Translations under genes and position numbers: made by a program
Part shown: positions 45,038 through 52,987 of the stretch, piece by piece
Layout of the letters: each line of letters starts with the position of its first letter
Numbering within the stretch: position 1 is the stretch's first letter
The notes under the pieces: generated by a model
The model's input: only the letters and a program-made list of their open reading frames with translations
Told to the model about the DNA's origin: nothing
Databases searched by the model: none
Origin: Oscillatoriophycideae cyanobacterium NC_groundwater_1537_Pr4_S-0.65um_50_18
GTDB taxonomy: Bacteria > Cyanobacteriota > Cyanobacteriia > Elainellales > Elainellaceae
Assembly (NCBI GenBank): GCA_016208305.1
Contig: JACQYI010000046.1
Coordinates: forward strand, 1-64,000
Direction of reading: 5' to 3'
DNA length: 64,000 nt

Positions 45038-45380
45038 CCATTGCGGCAGCCATCTGGCGGCACGACTCAGCACAACGCCGACAAGAGGCAGCACAACGCT
45101 TGCAGTGATCGTGATCATGCTTCTCACATTCAGCAGCACAGCGATCGCACGCCTCGGCACAAACCTGGCACATCTGCCCATGAAGCTCAGAGTTGCGCGC
45201 CATCAGTCGGGCACAGAGCGTACAAGTATCAGCACAGTCACGACAGCGCTTGATGCACTCTGCCATCATCTGTACCATGTCGCTTGCCAAACAAGCCGTC
45301 GCGCAGTGTTCGCAATCGCGCAAGCAATCGAGACAGTTTTGAATGCAAGATTCTAGTAAAGCATCATGAGATTGAGTCAT
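45033..45380 (-). CDS. Four-helix cysteine-rich copper-storage protein (Csp type)
   Basis: The 115 residues hold 21 cysteines by my count, arranged as CxxxC and CxxC along helices (CIQNCLDCLRDCEHC; CIKRCRDCADTCTLC; CQVCAEACDRCAAEC; CKRCAASCRRCAESC), plus a His/Asp stretch EKHDHDHC. This is the signature of the Csp/DUF326 four-helix bundles that bind many Cu(I) ions inside the bundle. No signal peptide, so a cytosolic form like Csp3. ATG 45380. It stands alone on the minus strand, about 9 kb from the copper genes at 54-60 kb; a shared role in copper buffering is inferred. Confidence 0.9.
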   Translation of the reverse strand: MTQSHDALLESCIQNCLDCLRDCEHCATACLASDMVQMMAECIKRCRDCADTCTLCARLMARNSELHGQMCQVCAEACDRCAAECEKHDHDHCKRCAASCRRCAESCRQMAAAMA

Positions 45381-45517
45381 AACCTTGTGTCATTGCTCCT
45401 GAGTTAAAGATGGGCATCCGCCAAATTCACGTTAGATATTCACCTTACAGATATTCACCTTAAAAGAAGCAGATGGCGATCGCGTCTAGCAAATGATAGA
45501 TCCGCCAGAAGTCTAGC

Positions 45518-46105
45518 TTAAGAATTGTCTCTGTAGGGCAGTCTGAGCTGACGAACAGAGCGGCAGACTGAATTTTTTAGCAGATAAATTAGCAAAATAC
45601 CATTCAAAGCCAGCTCAAATCGCTGAAACTCTCTGCCGTAGTGTCTGGAATCCCAGTAGCTAATGGGGCTATGAAACCGAGTCACCCAATCAAACGGAAA
45701 AAACAGCAGGGGGCCATCGTCTGCATGGGTGAGAATATCTACGCCAGAATGCAGCAGGCAAGCCATCAAAAACCAGAAGCCCCAGCGAGAGCGAGAACCA
45801 ATATTCCTCCGCTTTCTCCAGACTATTGCCAAACCCACTAGCAGCAGGACTGGCGAGTGAAGAAGGTTATGCAATGCAAGCCAGATCGGGTTGTGGAAAT
45901 AGAGTTCGTCAAACATGAAACGAGCAGTTTCTTCACGACTCCAGCCTTGGATCAACGGGTAGTAGATCATGCCGCCAATGGAGAGGAGCCACAAGGGAAT
46001 ATCAGGTGCGATCGAGCCTAGAAGAAACGCACGCTTGAGAATTGGCACGCGCGGCAATCCCTGATCTAGGGCAGCCGTCATGATGAAGTGAGAGGGAGTA
46101 TTCAT
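45518..46105 (-). CDS. Membrane metal-dependent hydrolase, YdjM/DUF457-like
   Basis: This 195-residue protein has about four hydrophobic segments. Early residues MNTPSHFIMTAALDQGLPRV and LLGSIAPDIPLWLL, then HNLLHSPVLLLVGLAIV and CLLHSGVDILTHADDGP, carry the His/Asp pairs typical of YdjM-like membrane hydrolases of the DUF457 class. Substrate unknown. ATG 46105 is chosen; the frame is open to 46294, but that stretch contains a 13-bp tandem duplication (46169-46194) that would shift the frame, so it is unlikely to be coding. The gene is divergent from feoA and shares its upstream region. Confidence 0.7.
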   Translation of the reverse strand: MNTPSHFIMTAALDQGLPRVPILKRAFLLGSIAPDIPLWLLSIGGMIYYPLIQGWSREETARFMFDELYFHNPIWLALHNLLHSPVLLLVGLAIVWRKRRNIGSRSRWGFWFLMACLLHSGVDILTHADDGPLLFFPFDWVTRFHSPISYWDSRHYGREFQRFELALNGILLIYLLKNSVCRSVRQLRLPYRDNS

Positions 46106-46168
46106 GAGAAGGCGAGACAGCGGCAAAGCTTGCGGAAAGGCGATCGCCAACTTGTTCAGTAGTCTACA

Positions 46169-46194
46169 CCTTTTGCGATGGCCTTTTGCGATGG
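46169..46194. repeat. 13-bp tandem duplication in the hydrolase-feoA divergent region
   Basis: CCTTTTGCGATGG is perfectly repeated (46169-46181, 46182-46194). It argues against translation through this stretch and alters spacing in a shared promoter region. Confidence 0.9.
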
Positions 46195-46276
46195 CATAAG
46201 GGTTGCTGAACCTAAAGAGATGCTTCAGATGTAAGGAGCGATCGCAAAACGGTCGGCTCCGCTTCAGAGCTGATAT

Positions 46277-46295
46277 ATTGAGATTTATTCTCAAT
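46277..46295. promoter_or_regulatory. Fur-box-like palindrome upstream of feoA
   Basis: ATTGAGATTTATTCTCAAT has perfect 7-bp arms (ATTGAGA / TCTCAAT), matching the classical Fur operator shape. It ends 22 bp before the feoA start. Iron-dependent repression of feoAB by Fur is inferred. Confidence 0.8.
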
Positions 46296-46317
46296 ACAAG
46301 TCGGTGTCCGTGAGCTT

Positions 46318-46557
46318 ATGTCTACCACCCGTCTTTCAAGCCTCAAACCGGGGCAATCTGCCCAAATTACTGCCTTAAATGTTGAGCCAGGTGTTGAACG
46401 TCGTCTTTATGCCTTAGGCTTTCGCTGTGGGCAAGAAATCCATCTCCTGCGGCAAGGTTGGATGGCAGGGCCTCTACATGTGCGAATTTGTATGACGGAA
46501 GTGATGCTGCGCCGCTGCGATGCAGATCAGATTCATGTTGCAGCCGTAAGCGAGTAA
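46318..46557 (+). CDS. feoA: Ferrous iron transport protein FeoA
   Basis: This 79-residue SH3-like cytoplasmic protein has LSSLKPGQSAQITAL, GVERRLYALGFRCGQEIHLL and ending VRICMTEVMLRRCDADQIHV. It is the small partner of the FeoB GTPase-permease in Fe(II) uptake. The feoB start is 6 bp after the feoA stop, so the two are an operon. A Fur-box-like palindrome precedes it. Length is usual for the family. Confidence 0.92.
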   Translation: MSTTRLSSLKPGQSAQITALNVEPGVERRLYALGFRCGQEIHLLRQGWMAGPLHVRICMTEVMLRRCDADQIHVAAVSE

Positions 46558-46563
46558 ATCTAC

Positions 46564-48357
46564 ATGAAACGCATAGCTGTCTTGGGGATGCCCAATACCG
46601 GAAAATCTACTTTTTTCAACCGTCTTACAGGCTCTCAAGCGCATATCGGCAACTGGCCCGGAATTACAATCGACCTGATGCTGGGCAAGGTAAAACTAGC
46701 TGAGGAGGTTGCCGAAGTCGTCGATCTACCCGGAATTTATGATCTGCGCGGCTTTTCTCAAGATGAAGCCGTTGTCCGCCGCTTTTTGGAAAGTACTCCT
46801 CTCGATCTAGTACTAATTATTCTCAATACAACGCAAATCGATCGACAAATTACCTTACCGATTCAAGTGCAGCAGTTGAGCTTACCCGCAGTGCTGCTGT
46901 TAAATATGGTGGATGAGGCTGCCCGGTTTGGGGTCAGAGTCGAACCCAAAACTTTGTCTGAGCGCTTGGGAATGCCTGTTCTGCCGATTAGCGCGAAGTA
47001 TGGAGCCGGATATCACAATGCCATCACAGCGATTGCAAACACCCTGCACCAACAGGATCATGCCTTTCAGGTCGAACACCTCGAAAAGCGCCTCTTGTCT
47101 GATCAGCAGTTAACCCCTCAGATTCGCGCTGTTTTGGATGGCAGCGTCGAGATGCCCCTGATGCTGTCCGATCGCCTAACCAGTCAGCTCGATCGGGTTT
47201 TGCTGCATCCCGTCTTAGGTCTACCGATTTTCTTTGGCGTTATGTACCTGATCTTTCAGGCCATCTACGCGATCGGTGCGCCTATTCAACAAGGACTCGG
47301 CAATGCCTTGGATGCGTTTAAGAGCTTTGCCTTAGAGCCATTGCTGGCTCCGCTGCCCCTCTTTCTCAAGGGCTTTCTTATTGACGGGCTGTATCAAGGC
47401 ATTGGCACAGTGGCGGCGTTCCTACCCGTGATTTTTCTGTTCTTCCTCTGCATGGCGATCGTCGAGGATAGCGGCTATCTCTCTCGCTCAGCCTTTTTGA
47501 TGGATGCCCTCATGGAGCGATTGGGGCTGGATGGTCGCTCGTTTGTAATGGCGCTGATGGGGTTTGGCTGCAACGTGCCAGCTATTTTGGGTACGCGAGT
47601 CATGCGATCGCCCGGACTACGCCTGTTATCCATGCTGATCATTCCGTTCTCCTTGTGTTCGGCAAGGTTGAATGTGTTTATGTTTATGTCTACGGCGATG
47701 TTTCCGGCTCATATTGCGCCCAGAGTCATCTTTAGCCTGTACTTGCTAAGCTTTGCTGCCGCTCTTCTAACGGCGGCCTTATTCAAAGGAAAATTCTCTA
47801 GCCAAGAACCCTTAGTGCTGGAGCTGCCGCCCTATCGCTTTCCCACCTTCAAGCAAATGCTGGTGCGAGCCTGGTGCGAGGTCAAACACTTTTGGTTTTG
47901 GTCGCGACGGTTCATCATCTTTGGCGTGGTGGCGATTTGGCTGCTGAATAATCTGCCCACGAATGTGCCAACTGCCAGTGCCCAAACACTATCAGGAATG
48001 CTGGGACAGTCGCTACAGCCCATCTTTGCACCGCTAGGCATCAACCCACAGCTGACAGTCGCCCTGTTTTTTGGCTTCATTGCCAAAGAGATTGTCTTGG
48101 GTGGTTTGGCGGTCATCTACAGTAAAACAGCCGATGTTGACCTAGCAGGGGCGATCGCCCAGCAAATTGATTGGGTGCAAGCTTACAGCTTTATGCTGTT
48201 TACGTTGCTGTATGTCCCTTGTCTGTCTACCGTTGCGGTATTGAAAAGCGAATCGAAAAGTACTCGGTTTGCACTGCTGTCAGTTGCTTGGTCGATGGGA
48301 TTAGCCTGGATTGCTAGTTTTATCTTCTATCAAGGGGCGCGAGGACTTGGGTTCTGA
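46564..48357 (+). CDS. feoB: Ferrous iron transporter FeoB
   Basis: This 597-residue membrane GTPase has an N-terminal G domain with G1 GMPNTGKST (8-16), G3 DLPGIYDL and a G4-like LNMVDEA. A membrane domain follows with GFGCNVPAILGTRVM, and LIIPFSLCSARLNVF is a cysteine-bearing segment conserved in FeoB. GTP hydrolysis gates Fe(II) entry. It is shorter than the 773-residue E. coli protein, as in many cyanobacteria; no core motif is missing. ATG 46564. It ends at 48357, just before a 16-bp direct duplication and a 26-bp palindrome likely to terminate the operon. Confidence 0.94.
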   Translation: MKRIAVLGMPNTGKSTFFNRLTGSQAHIGNWPGITIDLMLGKVKLAEEVAEVVDLPGIYDLRGFSQDEAVVRRFLESTPLDLVLIILNTTQIDRQITLPIQVQQLSLPAVLLLNMVDEAARFGVRVEPKTLSERLGMPVLPISAKYGAGYHNAITAIANTLHQQDHAFQVEHLEKRLLSDQQLTPQIRAVLDGSVEMPLMLSDRLTSQLDRVLLHPVLGLPIFFGVMYLIFQAIYAIGAPIQQGLGNALDAFKSFALEPLLAPLPLFLKGFLIDGLYQGIGTVAAFLPVIFLFFLCMAIVEDSGYLSRSAFLMDALMERLGLDGRSFVMALMGFGCNVPAILGTRVMRSPGLRLLSMLIIPFSLCSARLNVFMFMSTAMFPAHIAPRVIFSLYLLSFAAALLTAALFKGKFSSQEPLVLELPPYRFPTFKQMLVRAWCEVKHFWFWSRRFIIFGVVAIWLLNNLPTNVPTASAQTLSGMLGQSLQPIFAPLGINPQLTVALFFGFIAKEIVLGGLAVIYSKTADVDLAGAIAQQIDWVQAYSFMLFTLLYVPCLSTVAVLKSESKSTRFALLSVAWSMGLAWIASFIFYQGARGLGF

Positions 48358-48389
48358 ATCACGACCTAAAAAAATCACGACCTAAACAA
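48358..48389. repeat. 16-bp tandem duplication after feoB
   Basis: ATCACGACCTAAAAAA and ATCACGACCTAAACAA are adjacent (48358-48373, 48374-48389), one base after the feoB stop codon. Confidence 0.9.
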
Positions 48390-48393
48390 GAAA

Positions 48394-48419
48394 GCAGAGA
48401 TTGCGATCGCAATCTCTGC
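48394..48419. terminator. Perfect 26-bp palindrome between feoB and the RTX gene
   Basis: GCAGAGATTGCGATCGCAATCTCTGC is, in full, its own reverse complement, with a HIP1 site at its centre. It lies between two convergent stop codons (48357 and 48451) and probably ends transcription from both sides, although no long T tract follows. Confidence 0.7.
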
Positions 48420-48450
48420 ATGTAAGCACTAGAGGAAACAATGGACAGGT

Positions 48451-49743
48451 TTAGAAGGGAGATTCTACGACCAGGATATTGCTGGCTGTCAGGGCAGGCT
48501 TGTTGCCAAAGGTAGCGATTTCTATCTGCTTGGTGCTACCAATGCCGTCAGCATCGTAGAACAGCTTGCCTTTTTTCTGATCGTAGATCAAGCGATCTTT
48601 CTGATCGAGCGCTTTCTTGCCTTTGACAAATTGGCTAGATTTCAATGCCCCGGCCTTTAGCCCTGCAAAGCCATCTAGATCAAAGACCAGTTTGTCGCCT
48701 TCTAACTTGTTGAAGTCCGTGATGCGATCGCCCTTGTCCCGCACAGAAACAAAGACAAATTGATCTGCGCCAATACCGCCACTGATCGTGTCTTTTCCAG
48801 CGCCCCCTACCAAGGTATCATTGCCCGCACCTCCAGCTAAGCTGTCTTTTGCGCCTAAGCCTAGAATCCGGTCTGTGCCTGCCGTACCTTGCAATGTATC
48901 TGCTGAAGGCGTACCTGTGATGACATTGATACCATTAGGAGGCTCAGGCTTAGGAGGCTCAGGCTTAGGAGGCTCAGGCTTAGGAGGCTCAGGCTTAGGA
49001 GAGACAGGAGGCTGCGGGTGAACGTAGTTAGGATTGGAGACAAATAGGTTAGAGTTCTTGAGGAAACCGTCAGGATTGGTGAGGGTTTGTGCGGAAACAT
49101 CTTGCAGTACCGCAATCACATCCTGTTTGTCTTTTTCTGGTCCGATATAGGCCAAAGCCGCATCAACAATATTTGCTGTATCTTCTTGACCAAACTTCTG
49201 ACCCCAAGAAACTGGAATTAACCGATACTCAGCCGCGTCACCAACCAGCTGAATTTTGTCGCCGTTTCCTGCATTAAGGTCGGGCTGAAAATCGGTAATT
49301 ACGGCAAATCCTTTAGGTGTTGCTCCTCCTAAATCATCGTCATTTAAATAAGCAAGGTTGCCACTAGCATCTCTCAGGTCAAATAAGTCGCTACCGCTGC
49401 CACCTGTTAGCCTATCAAATTCACTCGGAGAGTTTTGTCCTAAGGTAGCGCCATAAGCTTTAAGAATGTCATTTCCCTCGCCACCTGAGAGACTATCATT
49501 GCCTAAACCGCCGAAGAGATTATCATTGCCCTGACCGCCTTCTAGGGAGTCGTTGCCTGCCTTACCTTCTAGGAGATCATCACCTAAACCGCCTACTATT
49601 TCGTCATCACCCTCGCCGCCGTCAATTGAATCATTTCCTGCACCACCATTCAAAATATCGTCATCGCCTAGACCAAAAATTGAATCGTTTTCAGCGCCAC
49701 CATTAATTGTGTTCTCTCTGTCGTTTCCGGTGAAGATTGCCAT
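48451..49743 (-). CDS. RTX-type calcium-binding secreted protein
   Basis: The protein has 430 residues and no N-terminal signal peptide. Nine nonapeptide repeats at about 15-95 of form GGxGxDxUx (GGAGNDSID, GGEGDDEIV, GGLGNDSLS) are followed by a central globular part (about 95-245). A repeated proline linker (PKPEP/PKPEP) at about 250-272 leads to five further repeats and a C-terminal sorting region (GDRITDFNKLEGDKLVFD). Such proteins bind Ca2+ outside the cell and are exported by type I secretion through an uncleaved C-terminal signal. No transporter gene is adjacent. A 15-bp DNA repeat encodes the linker. The function on the cell surface is unknown. Confidence 0.88.
   Translation of the reverse strand: MAIFTGNDRENTINGGAENDSIFGLGDDDILNGGAGNDSIDGGEGDDEIVGGLGDDLLEGKAGNDSLEGGQGNDNLFGGLGNDSLSGGEGNDILKAYGATLGQNSPSEFDRLTGGSGSDLFDLRDASGNLAYLNDDDLGGATPKGFAVITDFQPDLNAGNGDKIQLVGDAAEYRLIPVSWGQKFGQEDTANIVDAALAYIGPEKDKQDVIAVLQDVSAQTLTNPDGFLKNSNLFVSNPNYVHPQPPVSPKPEPPKPEPPKPEPPKPEPPNGINVITGTPSADTLQGTAGTDRILGLGAKDSLAGGAGNDTLVGGAGKDTISGGIGADQFVFVSVRDKGDRITDFNKLEGDKLVFDLDGFAGLKAGALKSSQFVKGKKALDQKDRLIYDQKKGKLFYDADGIGSTKQIEIATFGNKPALTASNILVVESPF
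48938..48997. repeat. 15-bp tandem repeat, 4 perfect copies, in the RTX gene
   Basis: Four perfect units GGAGGCTCAGGCTTA encode PKPEP repeats on the minus strand. Perfect identity suggests recent expansion or ongoing homogenisation. Confidence 0.95.
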
Positions 49744-50157
49744 TGTTCTTGTTCCTTGTTTATTGAAATGCAGGTGAAGTTAAGCCATGCGAAACATGGG
49801 GCTAACCAAATCGCTCGATCGCCTTGCAGATGCAGCTTGATCTAGAGAAATGTGCCGCAGCGAGTCATTTGAAATCGCTTTAAGCTTTTGCCATGACTGA
49901 GAAACTGAGCTGCGAAAACCTGAAGCGGTTTAAGGTTGCGTTTGTTTCTCCGTCCCTTCTTCCGATGTCTCTACTGTAGGCGGGGTGACTGGATGGCGCG
50001 ATAACTGAAAGTTATGGAAAGTTATGGAGCCTGTTAAGGAGGTGACGGGCGCGATCGCCGGACGCTTTTTTGAGACAGAGAATCATTTTTATATCGAGTG
50101 CTGTAGAATAGGCAATGATAATCATTGTCATTTTGTGAAGCAGGCAGGGCAGTTGAC
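49744..50157. other. Divergent region between the RTX gene and znuA
   Basis: It holds a 10-bp direct duplication GAAAGTTATG (50007-50016, 50017-50026) and a Zur-like operator (50114-50132). No gene is evident. Confidence 0.5.
50114..50132. promoter_or_regulatory. Zur-box-like palindrome upstream of znuA
   Basis: AATGATAATCATTGTCATT has an inverted symmetry of 6/7 per arm around ATCAT and matches the TGATAATnATTATCA shape of Zur/Fur-family operators. It ends 25 bp before the znuA start and is distinct from the feoA operator in sequence. Zinc-dependent repression is inferred. Confidence 0.78.
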
Positions 50158-51261
50158 ATGACTAAAGCAACATTGAGATCAAACGCCAAATTGAAATCAA
50201 GGTCAGCCCATACTGTTATCCGTCATCTGTCTGTAGCGGTTTCTGCGATCGCCGTCAGCTTAAGTAGCTGTGCCCCAAACCTGCCGATCACAAACTCTGA
50301 AACTAGCCAGAAGCAACCCGCTTCAGCGTCCAGCGAGCTACAGGTAGTGACAACGTTTCTCCCCGTCAGTCGGTTTACAAAAGCAGTAGCGGGCGATCGG
50401 GCGGAAGTGACGCAACTCTTGCCCACGAATGTCAGCCCTCATGAGTATCAGGCAACCCCAGAGGACGCTCAGAAGCTGGCTAGAGCAGATGTGCTGGTGC
50501 AAAACGGATTAGAGATGGAATCTTTTCTGACGGATCTGGTTCAGAACGCAGGCAATGCCGATCTTAAAGTGGTGGATTCGAGTCAAGGAATACAGCCGAT
50601 TTCTACTGAGTCGATCGAGGAGACTGTTGGCGATCACGATCACGCAGGCGAAGAAGAGGCTGGGCACGGAGAATTTAACCCTCACATTTGGCTTGATCCC
50701 AAGCGAGCCATTCAGCAGGTCGAAAACATTCGAGATGGGTTAGTCGCGGCTGATCCTGACGGGAAAGAGATTTACACGGCCAATGCCGCCGCCTATATTC
50801 AAAAGCTTCAGGAGTTGGATGCAGAAACAACGGCCATCCTGCAACCCTATAGGGGTAAAACCTTTGTCGCTTTTCACGACTTTGCGCCTTACTTTGCTGA
50901 AAGCTATAGCCTCAAGGCCAATTTTCTGGTCGATGTCCCCGAAGACAATCCATCTCCCGATGACGTTAAACGGGTTATCGACACTGTAAAAGCAACCCAG
51001 CTCAAAACCTTGCTAACTGAGCCTCAAGGAGGGCAAGATGGTTTTGCAGCGCTGGCTAAAGATTTGAATGTGCGCGTCAGCACCTTTGACCCGATGGAAA
51101 CTGGAGGAGCAGAAGCTTTGCAGCCCGATTATTACATCAGCACAATGCGGCAAAACGTCAAAACCTTGGTGACTGCATTCTCCGGACAGCCCCCCCAATC
51201 CTTATTGCCTCTCCGCCCCTCTGTTGCCGTTGTGCCCCAGCCCGTTGGCATCAGGTTTTAG
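50158..51261 (+). CDS. znuA: Zinc ABC transporter substrate-binding protein ZnuA
   Basis: This 367-residue cluster 9 metal-binding lipoprotein has a signal with lipobox LSSC at about residue 40 after a basic N-terminus. Metal ligands are recognisable: PTNVSPHEYQATPEDAQ, NPHIWLDP, FVAFHDFAPYFAESY and a final Asp/Glu region, plus a His-rich loop DHDHAGEEEAGHGE that probably collects Zn2+. It delivers zinc to the ZnuB/ZnuC importer encoded directly downstream. ATG 50158 leaves a normal-length signal; a start 33 bp upstream is in frame but would overlap the operator region. Confidence 0.92.
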   Translation: MTKATLRSNAKLKSRSAHTVIRHLSVAVSAIAVSLSSCAPNLPITNSETSQKQPASASSELQVVTTFLPVSRFTKAVAGDRAEVTQLLPTNVSPHEYQATPEDAQKLARADVLVQNGLEMESFLTDLVQNAGNADLKVVDSSQGIQPISTESIEETVGDHDHAGEEEAGHGEFNPHIWLDPKRAIQQVENIRDGLVAADPDGKEIYTANAAAYIQKLQELDAETTAILQPYRGKTFVAFHDFAPYFAESYSLKANFLVDVPEDNPSPDDVKRVIDTVKATQLKTLLTEPQGGQDGFAALAKDLNVRVSTFDPMETGGAEALQPDYYISTMRQNVKTLVTAFSGQPPQSLLPLRPSVAVVPQPVGIRF

Positions 51262-51269
51262 GAGGCAGC

Positions 51270-52034
51270 TTGAAAGAAATCGTATTATCCGTTGAGCAGC
51301 TAACGGTCTATCGAGAAGACTACAAGGCGATCGAGAATGTCTCGTTTTCTCTGGAGAGCGGGACAGATACAGCGATCGTCGGGCCAAATGGAGCAGGCAA
51401 AAGCACCTTGGTTCAGGCAATCTTGGGCATCTTGCCGCGTCAATCGGGTCACGTTTCCATCCTAGGGCAACCCCTGAGTCGTAAGGGTTCTCTGGCGGCT
51501 CGCATCCGGCAGCAGGTGGCTTATTTGCCGCAAAACTTCCTGTTCGATCGCCGCATTCCGATGACGGCAGCCGAGCTGGTAGGGTTGGGTTGGGATCAGC
51601 TAGGGTTGCAGCTTCCCTGGAAAAATCATAAAAAACGCAGCCATGCCATTCAAGAAGCGCTCGATCGCGTGGATGCCTCTCATCTCAAACATCAGATGCT
51701 TAGTGGGCTTTCAGGAGGTGAAACCAAGCGGATATTGTTGGCTTACTGCTTAGTTTACCCGCGTCGGTTGTTGATCTTGGATGAAGCGCCCGCAGGTTTG
51801 GATATGCGGGGAGAGTCGGAGTTTTATGAGCGACTCTATCAACTGAAGCAAGATCAAGGTTGGACTATTTTGCAGATTTCCCACGATCTCGATATGGTAC
51901 GGCGGCATTGCGATCGCGTCCTTTGTTTAAATCACACGCTGCTTTGCCAAGGCATTCCAGAAGTCACCCTCTCACCCGACAATTTATCTGCCGCTTACGG
52001 CTCTGAATTTGTCCGATATCGGCATCAGCATTGA
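51270..52034 (+). CDS. znuC: Zinc ABC transporter ATPase ZnuC
   Basis: This 254-residue ABC ATPase has Walker A GPNGAGKST, signature LSGGE, Walker B LLILDEAPAGLD and an H-loop in ISHDL. It energises zinc import with ZnuB. The start codon is a TTG at 51270, four bases after AGGAGG (51260-51265), which overlaps the znuA stop; this decides the start. The 3' end overlaps the open frame of znuB, so the three genes form one operon under the Zur-like box. Confidence 0.92.
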   Translation: MKEIVLSVEQLTVYREDYKAIENVSFSLESGTDTAIVGPNGAGKSTLVQAILGILPRQSGHVSILGQPLSRKGSLAARIRQQVAYLPQNFLFDRRIPMTAAELVGLGWDQLGLQLPWKNHKKRSHAIQEALDRVDASHLKHQMLSGLSGGETKRILLAYCLVYPRRLLILDEAPAGLDMRGESEFYERLYQLKQDQGWTILQISHDLDMVRRHCDRVLCLNHTLLCQGIPEVTLSPDNLSAAYGSEFVRYRHQH

Positions 52035-52098
52035 GGAGAAAATAGATTTAAACCTGTCCTCTATTGATTCTCTCTTGGCATCTCTATTTTTATTTCTC

Positions 52099-52929
52099 AT
52101 GGATCTTCAAGCCGAATTCACCCGTATCATTGAACTATTCCAGCTTCCCTTCATGCAGCGTGCCGTAATCGGCGGCATTCTCACAGGATTAATGGGAGGG
52201 CTGTTGGGCAGTTTCACAATTTTGCGCCAGCTCTCCTTCTTCAGTGATGCGCTGGGACATTCGGCCTTGCTGGGAATTAGCATTGGCTTGCTCCTCGGCA
52301 TTAATCCGTCTGTGGTGCTGCTGCCTTTTGCGGTCTTGTTTGCACTGGGTATGACTTATCTCCTAGAGCGAACCCGATTATGGACAGATGCTCTCCTCAA
52401 TATCATCTATTCTTCATCGTTGGCGATCGCGATCATTATTCTCAGCTTTGTCGGACAGTACAAAGGGGGGCTGAATAATCTTCTATTTGGCGATATCCTA
52501 GCAGTTCAAGAGCTAGATTTAGTTTTCAGCGCTCTGTTGCTCATTGTTTGTATCGTCTTTGTTAGCTTGACCTTGCACACGCAAATGCTGCTGACATTGA
52601 ACGAACCTTTGGCGATTGCCCGTGGGGTGTCCGTGTCTGCCCATCGCACAACCTTTATTGTGCTGCTGTCGTTGGTGGTGGGCATTTCGATTAAGACGAT
52701 CGGGGTACTGCTGGTGAGTGCATTTGTGGTGATTCCGGCCTGTGCAGCTCGGCTGCTGAGTCGGACATTTACCCACTATGTTCTGCTATCTGTAGGATTA
52801 GGAGCGTTGAGTGCAGTAGGCGGAATGTTGTTTTCGGCTGGGTTTAATTTACCTTCAGGGCCTAGCATTGTCGCGACGCAACTGCTGATCTTTTTATTGG
52901 CGATGGTCTTACCGTGGCTGCGGGGCTAG
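52099..52929 (+). CDS. znuB: Zinc ABC transporter permease ZnuB
   Basis: This 276-residue integral membrane protein of the ABC-3 class has about eight hydrophobic segments. It has GLMGGLLGSFTILRQLSFF then DALGHSALLGISIG (the coupling region of metal permeases), and VSVSAHRTTFIVLLSLVVG followed by IKTIGVLLVSAFVVIPA. Start chosen at ATG 52099; the frame opens earlier at 52009 inside znuC. Metal is Zn2+ or possibly Mn2+ by family; the Zur-like box and the His-rich ZnuA favour zinc. Confidence 0.91.
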   Translation: MDLQAEFTRIIELFQLPFMQRAVIGGILTGLMGGLLGSFTILRQLSFFSDALGHSALLGISIGLLLGINPSVVLLPFAVLFALGMTYLLERTRLWTDALLNIIYSSSLAIAIIILSFVGQYKGGLNNLLFGDILAVQELDLVFSALLLIVCIVFVSLTLHTQMLLTLNEPLAIARGVSVSAHRTTFIVLLSLVVGISIKTIGVLLVSAFVVIPACAARLLSRTFTHYVLLSVGLGALSAVGGMLFSAGFNLPSGPSIVATQLLIFLLAMVLPWLRG

Positions 52930-52987
52930 TACCTCTCCAACGGGCGCATCTGGCAGTTGGGGGAGTAGATACTTTTTCGGTCTACTT

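Noticed and set aside
46106-46294. N-terminal extension of the membrane hydrolase gene
   Set aside because: It contains a 13-bp tandem duplication, and the conserved membrane fold begins at the ATG at 46105.
48394-48419. 26-bp perfect palindrome considered as a protein-binding operator
   Set aside because: It lies between two convergent stop codons, where a terminator is more likely, and its centre is the abundant HIP1 site.
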